DNA from: JBHYGK01 sp051859045 | Lineage (GTDB): Bacteria; Pseudomonadota; Gammaproteobacteria; Xanthomonadales; Xanthomonadaceae | Direction of reading: 5' to 3' | DNA: 64,000 nucleotides | NCBI GenBank assembly: GCA_051859045.1 | Contig: JBHYGK010000058.1 | Coordinates: forward strand, 42,991-106,990 | Part shown: piece after piece, positions 57,625 through 64,000 of the stretch | Numbering within the stretch: position 1 is the stretch's first letter | How the letters are laid out: every line of letters begins with the position of its first letter | The notes under the pieces: generated by a model | What the model was told of the DNA's origin: nothing | The model's input: the letters and a program-made list of their open reading frames with translations, nothing else | The model's database searches: none | Made by a program: the position numbers and the translations under genes

Positions 57625-58766
57625 GCCCGCTCCAGCGCCTGGTGGAGGTCGTCGACGAGGTCGTCGGCGTGTTCCAGGCCCACGCTCAGGCGCAGCAGGT
57701 CCGGCGGGCTGACCGGCTGCGGGCCCTCGACCGAGGCGCGGTGCTCGACCAGCGACTCGCAGCCGCCCAGCGAGGTCGCGCCGAGGAACAGCCGCAGCCC
57801 GGCGCACGCGCGCAGCGCGGCCTCGCGGCCGCCGGCGACCTGGAAGCTGAGCATGCCGCCGAAGCCGCGCATCTGCCGCGCCGCCAGCGCATGGCCGGGG
57901 TGCGAGGCCAGGCCGGGGTAGTGCACCACCGACACCTTGGGGTGCGCGGCCAGCGCGGTCGCCACCGCCATCGCGTTGTCCTGGTGCAGGCGCATGCGCG
58001 CGGGCAGCGAGCGCAGGCCGCGCAGCACCAGCCAGGCCGCGAAGGGATTGGCGCTGGCGCCGTGCAGGCGGCGGATCTCCCAGCAGGCTTGGGCGTGGGC
58101 GTCGTCGGCGGCGAAGGCCAGCACGCCGCCCATCACGTCGCTGTGGCCGCCCATGTACTTGGTGGCCGAGTGCAGCACCACGTCGGCGCCGAGGTCCAGC
58201 GGGCGCTGCAGCGCCGGGGTGGCGAAGGTGCCGTCGACCAGCAGGCGCGCGCCGCCGGCGTGCGCCACCGCGGCCAGCGCGGCGATGTCCACCACCTTCA
58301 TCAGCGGGTTCGACGGCGTCTCGGCCCAGACCAGCGCGGTCTCCGGGCGCATCGCCGCGGCCACGGCGGCGGGGTCGGCGAAGTCCACGAAGTCGCAGGC
58401 CAGGCCCCAGCGCGGCAGCCACTGCAGGCCCAGCGCGCGCACGCCGTGGTAGAGGTCGTCCTGGAACAGCACGTGGCTGCCGGCCGGCAGCGCCATCAGC
58501 GCGGCGGTCGCCGCGGCCATCCCGGTGGCGAGGAACAGGGCGCGGGCGCCGCCGTCGAGCGCCGCCAGCGCCTCCTCGAGGCGCTGCTGGGTCGGGTTGT
58601 CGTAGCGCTGGTAGATCAGGCCCGTGGGCAGGGTCCCGTCGGCCTCGTGCAGGAAGGTGGTGGCGAGGTGCAGCGGCGGCACCACCGCGCCGGTCTCGGG
58701 ATCGGGCGCGCCGCCGGCGTGCACGGCGAGGGTCTCGGGGCGCAGCGGTCGGTCGGTGGCGTGCAT
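57621..58766 (-). CDS. Cys/Met metabolism PLP enzyme (cystathionine gamma-synthase/lyase family)
   Basis: A 381-residue fold-type I PLP enzyme. PLP contacts: ATGMAAATAALMAL, ETPSNPLMKVVDI and the catalytic lysine in VLHSATKYMGGHSDVMGG. IYQRYDNPTQQRLEEALAAL is the family's N-terminal signature. The family covers cystathionine gamma-synthase, cystathionine lyases and methionine gamma-lyase; sequence by eye does not separate them, though the GGxES segment (SLGGCESL) suits a synthase/lyase of transsulfuration. It is divergent from argD and coupled to the downstream K+ channel gene. Confidence 0.88.
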   Translation of the reverse strand: MHATDRPLRPETLAVHAGGAPDPETGAVVPPLHLATTFLHEADGTLPTGLIYQRYDNPTQQRLEEALAALDGGARALFLATGMAAATAALMALPAGSHVLFQDDLYHGVRALGLQWLPRWGLACDFVDFADPAAVAAAMRPETALVWAETPSNPLMKVVDIAALAAVAHAGGARLLVDGTFATPALQRPLDLGADVVLHSATKYMGGHSDVMGGVLAFAADDAHAQACWEIRRLHGASANPFAAWLVLRGLRSLPARMRLHQDNAMAVATALAAHPKVSVVHYPGLASHPGHALAARQMRGFGGMLSFQVAGGREAALRACAGLRLFLGATSLGGCESLVEHRASVEGPQPVSPPDLLRLSVGLEHADDLVDDLHQALERA

Positions 58767-58831
58767 CGGGGGTCCTGGGCGGGCGGGGCGGGGTCGATTC
58801 TCCGGCATCCGCGGCCCGCTGGGCAGTGCGC

Positions 58832-58857
58832 GGCGCCGATGCCCCATAATCGGCGCC
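58832..58857. promoter_or_regulatory. Inverted repeat over the argD promoter
   Basis: GGCGCCGAT and ATCGGCGCC form a perfect 9-8-9 inverted repeat. The rightward CATAAT (58845-58850) is a 5/6 match to a -10 box and lies inside it, so a bound protein would cover the argD promoter; the predicted start is at about 58857, 36 bases before the ATG. It is too GC-rich to be an ARG box. The remaining gap 58767-58892 shows no other signal. Confidence 0.55.
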
Positions 58858-58892
58858 CCGCCGCTTTCCGCCGCCCTCCGGCCCGCACGCCC

Positions 58893-60131
58893 ATGACCGA
58901 CACCGCCGCCCTGCTCGAGAAGGGCCAGCGCTACTACCTGCCCGTCTACCGCCAGCGGCCGATGGTGCTCGACCGCGGCCTCGGCGCGCGGGTCTGGGAC
59001 CTCGAGGGGCGCGACTACGTCGACTTCGGCGCCGGCATCGCGGTGAACTCGCTGGGCCACGGCGACCCCGACCTGCTGGCCGCGCTGCAGGCCCAGGCCG
59101 GCAAGCTCTGGCACGCCAGCAACGTCTTCCACACCGAGCCGCCGCTGCGCCTGGCCGAGGAGCTGGTGGCCGCGAGCGGCTTCGCCGAGCGCGTGTACCT
59201 GTGCTCCACCGGCACCGAGGCCAACGAGGCCGCGATCAAGCTGGCGCGCAAGTGGGCCACCGCGCAGGGCCGCGAGCCCGGGCGCCGCGTGATCCTCAGC
59301 TTCGAGGGCAGCTTCCACGGCCGCACCCTCGCCGCGGTGACGGCCACCGCGCAGCCCAAGTACCACGAGGGCTTCGAGCCGCTGCCGCCGGGCTTCCGCT
59401 ACGCGCCCTTCAACGACCTCGAGGCGCTCGAGGCGGCGCTCGCGCCGGGCGATGTCTGCGCGGTGTTCGTCGAGCCGGTGCAGGGCGAGGGCGGCGTGCG
59501 GCCCGCGGCGCCGGGGTTCCTGCGCGCGCTGCGCGAGGCCTGCGACCGCCACGGCGCGCTGCTGGTCTGCGACGAGATCCAGTGCGGCGTGGGCCGCACG
59601 GGCGATCTGTTCGCCCACCAGGCCGAGGGCATCGTGCCGGACGTGATGACGCTGGCGAAGGCCCTGGGCTGTGGCTTCCCGGTCGGCGCGATGCTGGTCG
59701 GCCCGAAGGCCGCGGCGGCGCTGGGCTTCGGCAGCCACGGCACCACCTTCGGCGGCAACCCGCTCGGCGCCGCGGTGGCGCGGGTGGCGCTGCGCAAGCT
59801 CGGCTCGCCCGAGGTGCAGGCGAACGTGCGCCGCCAGGCCGAGGCCCTGCGGGCCGGGCTGGCGCGGATCGACGCCGCGCTGGGCGGGGTGTTCGCCGAG
59901 GTCCGCGGGCGCGGGCTGATGGTCGGCGCGGTGCTGCGCCCGGGCCTCGCCGGCCGCGCCGGCGAGGTGCTCGACCACGCCGCGCGGCACGGCCTGCTGC
60001 TGCTGCAGGCCGGGCCGGACGTGCTGCGCTTCGTGCCGCCGCTGACGCTCGCCGACGCCGAGCTGGCCGACGGCCTCGCGCGGCTGGAGGCCGCGCTGGC
60101 GGACTTCATCGCGACGCCCGTCGCGGCCTGA
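58893..60131 (+). CDS. argD: Acetylornithine/succinyldiaminopimelate aminotransferase family
   Basis: A 412-residue class III PLP transaminase acting in arginine (and possibly lysine) biosynthesis. Signatures: LPVYRQRPMVLDRGLG at the N-terminus, STGTEANEAAIKLARKW, SFHGRTLAAVTATAQPKY, CDEIQCGVGRTG and the PLP lysine in TLAKALGCGFPVGAM. The end reads A-T-P-V-A-A-stop, and the DNA for this end is repeated twice more immediately downstream. It converges on hemL. Confidence 0.93.
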   Translation: MTDTAALLEKGQRYYLPVYRQRPMVLDRGLGARVWDLEGRDYVDFGAGIAVNSLGHGDPDLLAALQAQAGKLWHASNVFHTEPPLRLAEELVAASGFAERVYLCSTGTEANEAAIKLARKWATAQGREPGRRVILSFEGSFHGRTLAAVTATAQPKYHEGFEPLPPGFRYAPFNDLEALEAALAPGDVCAVFVEPVQGEGGVRPAAPGFLRALREACDRHGALLVCDEIQCGVGRTGDLFAHQAEGIVPDVMTLAKALGCGFPVGAMLVGPKAAAALGFGSHGTTFGGNPLGAAVARVALRKLGSPEVQANVRRQAEALRAGLARIDAALGGVFAEVRGRGLMVGAVLRPGLAGRAGEVLDHAARHGLLLLQAGPDVLRFVPPLTLADAELADGLARLEAALADFIATPVAA

Positions 60132-60186
60132 GGGGTCTGCGACGCCCGTCGCGGCCTGGGGGGATCGCGACGCCCGTCGCGGCCTG
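60111..60186 (+). repeat. Three tandem 28-bp repeats at the argD 3' end
   Basis: The 20-base core GCGACGCCCGTCGCGGCCTG occurs at 60111, 60139 and 60167, exactly 28 bp apart, with G-rich spacers. The first copy encodes the last six codons of argD and most of its stop. Each core can form a small hairpin (CGAC-GCCC-GTCG). Confidence 0.85.
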
Positions 60187-60203
60187 GGGAGGCCGCGACG
60201 CGG

Positions 60204-60226
60204 CGCGGCGGGCTCAGCCCGCCGCG
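60204..60226. terminator. Hairpin with the hemL stop codon in its loop
   Basis: CGCGGCGGGC and GCCCGCCGCG form a perfect 10-bp stem around TCA, the hemL stop codon on the minus strand. It lies at the argD/hemL convergent junction and could terminate transcription arriving from argD. Confidence 0.5.
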
Positions 60227-61506
60227 GCCTGCTTGAACGCCTCGCGCGCCGCCTGCAGCGTGTGCGCGATCTCGGCGTCGCCGTGCATGCTCGACAGGAA
60301 GCCGGCCTCGTAGGCCGACGGCGCCAGGTACACGCCGCGCTCGAGCATCGCGTGGAAGAAGCGGCGGAACATCGGGATGTCGCAGGCGGTGGCCTGGGCG
60401 AAGGTCTCGACGTGCTCGCGGGTGAAGTACAGGCCGAACATGCCGCAGGTGCGGGTGGTGGTGACCGCCACGCCGGCCTCGCGCGCGGCGGCTTCGAGCC
60501 CGTCGCAGAGCTGGTGGGTGCGCGCCTCGAGCGCGGCGTGGAAGCCCGGCGCCGAGACGAGGTCGAGCGTGGCCAGGCCCGCGGCCATCGCCACCGGGTT
60601 GCCGCTCAGCGTGCCGGCCTGGTAGATCGGGCCGGCCGGGGCGATCTGCTGCATCAGGTCGCGGCGACCGCCATACGCGCCCACCGGCATGCCGCCGCCG
60701 ATGATCTTGCCGAAGGTGGTCAGGTCCGGGCTCACGCCGTAGCGCTGCTGCGCGCCGCCCAGCGCCACGCGGAAGCCGGTCATCACCTCGTCGAAGATCA
60801 GCACCGCGCCGTGCTTCGTGCACAGCGCGCGCAGGTGCTGCAGGTAGCCCTCGCGCGGCAGGATGCAGTTGGCGTTGCCGACGATCGGCTCGACGATGAC
60901 GCCGGCGATCTCGGCGCCCTGCGCGTCGAACAGCGCGGTCGCGGCGTCGACATCGTTGTACGGCAAGGTCAGCGTGAGGTCGGCCAGCGCCTTGGGCACG
61001 CCGGGGCTGTCGGGCACGCCGAAGGTCAGCGCGCCGCTGCCGGCCTTCACGAGGAAGCTGTCGCCGTGGCCGTGGTAGCAGCCCTCGAACTTCACGATCT
61101 TGGTGCGGCCGGTGGCGCCGCGGGCCAGGCGGATCGCCGACAGCGTGGCCTCGGTGCCCGAGTTCACCATCCGCACCATCTCGATCGAGGGCACGATCGA
61201 GGTGATCCGCTCCGCCATCTCCGGCTCCAGCGCGTTGGGCACGCCGAAGCTCAGGCCGTCCACCATCACCCGGCGCACCGCGTCGAGCACCTCGGGGCGC
61301 GCGTGGCCGGCGATCATCGGGCCCCAGGAGCCGATGTAGTCGACGTAGCGGTTGCCGTCGACGTCATACAGGTAGGCGCCCTCGGCGCGCTGCGCGAAGA
61401 ACGGCTCGCCGCCGACGGACTTGAAGGCGCGCACGGGCGAGTTCACGCCGCCGGGCATCAGGGACTGGGCGCGGGTGAACAGCGCGTGGGAGCGGTCGGT
61501 CTTCAT
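60214..61506 (-). CDS. hemL: Glutamate-1-semialdehyde 2,1-aminomutase
   Basis: PLP enzyme making 5-aminolevulinate for haem in the C5 pathway. The 430-residue protein has PGGVNSPVRAFKSVGG at the N-terminus, VNSGTEATLSAIRLARG, KFEGCYHGHGDSFLVKAGSG, FDEVMTGFRVA and the PLP lysine in FGKIIGGGMPVGAYGG. It precedes a gap of 73 bp to thiE on the same strand. Identity is secure. Confidence 0.97.
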   Translation of the reverse strand: MKTDRSHALFTRAQSLMPGGVNSPVRAFKSVGGEPFFAQRAEGAYLYDVDGNRYVDYIGSWGPMIAGHARPEVLDAVRRVMVDGLSFGVPNALEPEMAERITSIVPSIEMVRMVNSGTEATLSAIRLARGATGRTKIVKFEGCYHGHGDSFLVKAGSGALTFGVPDSPGVPKALADLTLTLPYNDVDAATALFDAQGAEIAGVIVEPIVGNANCILPREGYLQHLRALCTKHGAVLIFDEVMTGFRVALGGAQQRYGVSPDLTTFGKIIGGGMPVGAYGGRRDLMQQIAPAGPIYQAGTLSGNPVAMAAGLATLDLVSAPGFHAALEARTHQLCDGLEAAAREAGVAVTTTRTCGMFGLYFTREHVETFAQATACDIPMFRRFFHAMLERGVYLAPSAYEAGFLSSMHGDAEIAHTLQAAREAFKQAAAG

Positions 61507-61579
61507 CGGTGGGGCATCTCGGGGCGGGGCGGCGCGCGGGGCGCGTGCCTGGGGAAGAGGAGAAGCGTGGCGGTGGCGG

Positions 61580-62215
61580 TCAGCGTGCGCCGCCGGCCGT
61601 GAACAGCGCGGCCAGCGCGCGGGTCGCGGCCGCCGGATCGGGGGCGTCGAAGATCCCCCCGACCACGGCCAGCAGGTCGGCGCCGGCCTCGACCAGCGCC
61701 CCGGCATTGTCGGCGTTGAGCCCGCCGATCGCCACTCGCGGCAGGCCGAGGTCCGCGACCTCCGCGAGCAGCGCGGGGCTGGCGCGGCGGGCGTGGGGCT
61801 TGGTGGCGCTGGGGAAGAACGCGCCGAAGGCCACGTAGTCGGCGCCGGCGGCGGCCGCGGCGCGGGCCCGCGCGGGGTCGTCGTAGCACGAGGCGCCGAG
61901 CAGCAGGCCGGGCGCGCGGTGGCGGGCGAGCGCGAGGTCGCCGTCGGTGCCGCCGAGGTGGCAGCCCTCGGCGCCGATCGCGAGCGCGAGCGCGAGGTCG
62001 TCGTTCACCACCAGCGGCACGCCGGCGGCGCGGCAGGCCTGCAGCAGCGCGCGGGCCTGGGCCTCGCGCAGCGCCGGCCCGGCGGCCTTGTTGCGGTACT
62101 GCAGCAGGGCCGGGCGCTCGGCGAGCACCGGCGCCACCCGGGCGAGCAGGCGCGCGGTGTCGGGGTCGTCGGGGGTGATGGCGTACACGCCGCGCAGGCG
62201 GGAGGGCAGGGGCAC
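61580..62215 (-). CDS. thiE: Thiamine-phosphate synthase
   Basis: Joins the pyrimidine and thiazole moieties into thiamine phosphate. A 211-residue TIM-barrel protein with LLQYRNKAAG, VNDDLALALAIGAEGCHLGG, GASCYDD, DYVAFGAFFPSATKP and AIGGLNADN, all standard ThiE segments. The start is GTG at 62215 with GAGGA 7-8 bases upstream. No TPP riboswitch was seen before it, in contrast to thiC. It is divergent from the rubredoxin gene. Confidence 0.95.
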   Translation of the reverse strand: MPLPSRLRGVYAITPDDPDTARLLARVAPVLAERPALLQYRNKAAGPALREAQARALLQACRAAGVPLVVNDDLALALAIGAEGCHLGGTDGDLALARHRAPGLLLGASCYDDPARARAAAAAGADYVAFGAFFPSATKPHARRASPALLAEVADLGLPRVAIGGLNADNAGALVEAGADLLAVVGGIFDAPDPAAATRALAALFTAGGAR

Positions 62216-62277
62216 CGCGGTTCCTCGGGGGGCAAGTGGTGCGACAATCCTAGCCTTTCCCCCACTGCAGGCCCGCC

Positions 62278-62469
62278 ATGTCGATCTCCTCCCAGCCCGG
62301 CCACCGCATCTGGATGTGCGTCGTGTGCGGCTTCCTCTACAACGAGGCCGAGGGCCTGCCCGAGGAGGGCATCGCGCCCGGGACGCCGTGGGAGGACGTG
62401 CCCGAGGACTGGACCTGCCCCGACTGCGGCGTGGGCAAGGCCGACTTCGAGATGGTGCCGGCGGGCTGA
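62278..62469 (+). CDS. Rubredoxin
   Basis: A 63-residue electron carrier. The iron ligands are the two C-x2-C pairs, Cys14/Cys17 in MCVVCGFLYNEAEG and Cys47/Cys50 in TCPDCGVGKADFE. The spacing, aromatic residues and PEDWTCPDCG are canonical. It is a single-gene unit; a GACAAT -10 candidate lies at 62243-62248. Its redox partner is not in the window. Confidence 0.96.
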   Translation: MSISSQPGHRIWMCVVCGFLYNEAEGLPEEGIAPGTPWEDVPEDWTCPDCGVGKADFEMVPAG

Positions 62470-62509
62470 GGCCCGCGCCGCGGCCGCGGTCCACGCCGCC
62501 GCCGCGTCC

Positions 62510-63346
62510 TCAGTGCAGCCGAACGCGCAGGCCCCGGGCCTGCTCCAGCGCCCGCTGCAGCGCCGGCGCGCCGTCGGCGTCGGGGTGCAGGCGCAGGAAC
62601 CGCTCGAGGTCGGCCACCGCGCGCGGCCCGTGGCCCAACTCAAGCCACGCCAGGCCGCGGTCGCGCAGCGCATCCGGCAGGTCGGGCGCGAGCAGCAGCT
62701 GGCGGTCGCAGATCCGCAGCACGGCGGCCCAGTCGTCGCGCCCCACGTGGCCGGCCTTCAGGTTGCGCAACATCCTCAGCAGGATCGAGCGCGGGGACGC
62801 CGGGGCCAGCAGGTGAGCCATGGTCGCGGCGTCCGGGCGCTCGCCGCCCGCGTGCGCGGCGGCGCGCCGGCCCAGTTCGGCGCCGTCGAGGCGCCGTCCA
62901 CCCTCGACGGGATCGAACACGTGGTCCTCCCCGTCGATCGTCGCGCCCAGCAGGAAGCGACCCGGGAAGCCGATGCCGTGCAGCGGGACCGCGCAGCGGG
63001 CCGCCAGCACCAGCGCGACGACGGCGAGGGCGATCGGCAGGCCGCGGCCCGTCGCCAGCGTCTCGGCCACGTCGGAGTCGCGCGGGTCGAAGCCCGGGCG
63101 GTCGCTGGCGCCGAAGCCTTCGTCCGTGAACAGCATCCCCAGCAGGCCGTCGACCCGGGCGGCCGGCGCCGCCACGCCGGCCAGGCGCGCGTCGAGCCTG
63201 CGCGCCAGCCCGTCGAGGCGCCCGAGGGCGCGCGCATCGTCGCGGGCGTCGTTCTCGTCGCGGGCGACGAGCAGCGCGCCCGTCCACAGGTCGACGCCCG
63301 CCGGATCGGCGAGCAGGGCGCGCCAGGCGTCGCGGTGCGCGTCCAT
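62510..63346 (-). CDS. SirB1-like transglutaminase/TPR protein
   Basis: A 278-residue protein of the SirB1 family. The N-terminal half has a transglutaminase-like core (LLFTDEGFGASDRPGFDPRDSD, RGLPIALAVVALVLAARC, GIGFPGRFLLGA and the following FDPVEGGR), and the C-terminal half holds tetratricopeptide-like helices (LLAPDLPDALRDRGLAWLELG, HPDADGAPALQRAL). The family's function is unknown. It starts 10 bp after the DUF192 gene, probably as one operon. Confidence 0.85.
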   Translation of the reverse strand: MDAHRDAWRALLADPAGVDLWTGALLVARDENDARDDARALGRLDGLARRLDARLAGVAAPAARVDGLLGMLFTDEGFGASDRPGFDPRDSDVAETLATGRGLPIALAVVALVLAARCAVPLHGIGFPGRFLLGATIDGEDHVFDPVEGGRRLDGAELGRRAAAHAGGERPDAATMAHLLAPASPRSILLRMLRNLKAGHVGRDDWAAVLRICDRQLLLAPDLPDALRDRGLAWLELGHGPRAVADLERFLRLHPDADGAPALQRALEQARGLRVRLH

Positions 63347-63356
63347 CGCGCCCGGC

Positions 63357-63854
63357 TCAGCGGGCGCGCAGGTGCTGCAGCGAGGGCCCGAGCTCCAACG
63401 CGTCGCCGGGCGCGACGCCGAGGCGCGCGGCCTGGCCGGCGTTGAGCTCGAGCACGTACATCGCGTCGCCCTCGCTCGGATACACCGGGCAGCGCGCACC
63501 GGGCGGGCAGGGCGGCACGTCGCGCTGCACCGACACCAGCCGCAGCGCGCGGTCGAAGTAGAGGATGTCGAGCGCGATGAGCGTGTTGCGCATCCAGTAC
63601 GCCAGCGGCTCCTCGCGATCGTGGACGAACAGCATCCCCTGCGATGCGGGCATCGATCGCCGGAACATCAGGCCCTGCGCGCGCGAGGCGTCGTCCAGGG
63701 CCAGCTCCACGGCGAAGCGCTCGCCGCGCAGCGCGACCCACTCGCCGGTCTGCGGCGCGCGGGCCGGCAGCGGCGCCATGGGGTTGGCGGCCGCGGGCGG
63801 CTGGGCGGCGAGCAGGGCGAGCGTCAGCAAGAAGGCGGCGAAGAGGCGGCGCAT
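63357..63854 (-). CDS. DUF192 family secreted protein
   Basis: A 165-residue exported protein. Signal peptide MRRLFAAFLLTLALLAAQPPAAA, when taken in parts, precedes a DUF192 domain: FAVELALDDASRAQGLMFRR, FVHDREEPLAYWMRNTLIALDILYF, VYPSEGDAMYVLELNAGQAARLG. DUF192 proteins are small beta-barrel proteins of unknown function found in periplasm or outside the cell. The start at 63854 is fixed by the signal peptide. Confidence 0.88.
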   Translation of the reverse strand: MRRLFAAFLLTLALLAAQPPAAANPMAPLPARAPQTGEWVALRGERFAVELALDDASRAQGLMFRRSMPASQGMLFVHDREEPLAYWMRNTLIALDILYFDRALRLVSVQRDVPPCPPGARCPVYPSEGDAMYVLELNAGQAARLGVAPGDALELGPSLQHLRAR

Positions 63855-64000
63855 GGGCGTCCGGGGCGTGTGGGAGGGCGTTGACGGTCGGTCTTGCCGG
63901 GCCCCGTCGTCAATGTCGACGCGGGGGCTTCCCATCCCGGGTGGGCCTGTGTAGACTGCGCGGCCCGGCAACGAGGTGCCCGCGACGCGGAGCACACGGA
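63855..64000. other. Intergenic region to window end
   Basis: No gene is seen in these 146 bases. TTGACG at 63881-63886 is mirrored by CGTCAA at 63908-63913, so a -35-like hexamer faces each way, but no matching -10 was found for the leftward DUF192 gene. A TAGACT at 63953-63958 is a possible rightward -10 for a gene beyond the window. Confidence 0.4.

Noticed and set aside
60111..60186. Short CRISPR-like array after argD
   Set aside because: Only three units with 8-base spacers and no unique spacer content; it is a simple tandem duplication.
62216..62277. A TPP riboswitch before thiE
   Set aside because: The 62-bp gap is too short and lacks CTGAGA and the other conserved THI segments.
63900..64000. 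A tRNA or small RNA at the right edge
   Set aside because: No cloverleaf or anticodon stem could be formed; only a possible promoter hexamer is present.

Overview
The window is very GC-rich, fully coding chromosomal DNA from a gammaproteobacterium, most likely a member of the Xanthomonadaceae/Lysobacteraceae (Xanthomonas, Lysobacter or Luteimonas-like). This rests on the gene set and gene order: pcm-tolC beside waaA, a xanthomonadin-type aryl polyene cluster with a XanB2-like chorismatase, pyrophosphate-dependent phosphofructokinase, membrane H+-pyrophosphatase, and an ilv-leu superoperon. The genus cannot be fixed from the sequence alone. No rRNA, tRNA, insertion sequence, prophage or CRISPR array was seen.

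Layout. 1-8.5 kb: envelope and efflux (partial waaA, tolC, pcm, a TetR regulator divergent from an RND adaptor-permease pair). 8.5-15.1 kb: a TPP riboswitch and thiC, two tandem HDOD proteins with degenerate receiver domains, soluble pyrophosphatase, and a flavoprotein. 15.2-26 kb: one leftward branched-chain amino acid operon, leader peptide-ilvD-ilvC-ilvG-ilvM-ilvE-leuA/leuC-leuD-leuB. It is preceded by a leader peptide rich in Val/Leu/Ile codons and an attenuator with a 10-bp antiterminator alternative. In this operon LeuA and LeuC are fused in one 1002-residue frame, and ilvE is broken by a one-base frame change at its domain boundary. 26.1-28.2 kb: hppA. 28.3-44.2 kb: the aryl polyene pigment cluster, with chorismatase, ligase, ACP, ketosynthase pair, ketoreductase, two hot-dog dehydratases, acyltransferase, LolA-like and MMPL transport proteins, glycosyltransferase and two flavin halogenase-like enzymes; an unrelated YdcF-like gene sits inside it. 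44.2-52.4 kb: PPi-phosphofructokinase, adk, mpl, a LON-domain protein, a DedA-PAP2 fusion, an SDR and a glyoxalase. 52.4-57.6 kb: a potassium block with a shortened KdpD-like kinase, a KdpE-like regulator, Kup and a voltage-gated K+ channel. 57.6-64 kb: a Cys/Met-metabolism PLP enzyme, argD, hemL, thiE, rubredoxin, a SirB1-like protein and a DUF192 protein.

How the parts fit. The ilv-leu genes are nearly all joined by ATGA/GTGA/TGATG overlaps, so transcription and translation are coupled from one attenuated promoter. The aryl polyene genes form three coupled blocks around two divergent promoters. Three pyrophosphate-linked enzymes (Ppa, HppA, PPi-PFK) suggest pyrophosphate is used as an energy currency. 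A nearly identical 20-bp tandem-repeat element lies upstream of both the kinase-regulator pair and kup, suggesting a small potassium regulon without kdpFABC.

The least explained items are the LeuA-LeuC fusion, the split ilvE, the shared element of the potassium block, a triple 28-bp tandem repeat after argD, and several palindromes over promoters. Two loci (ilvE and the acyltransferase/LolA junction) each look one base short, so assembly error must be excluded before reading biology into them.
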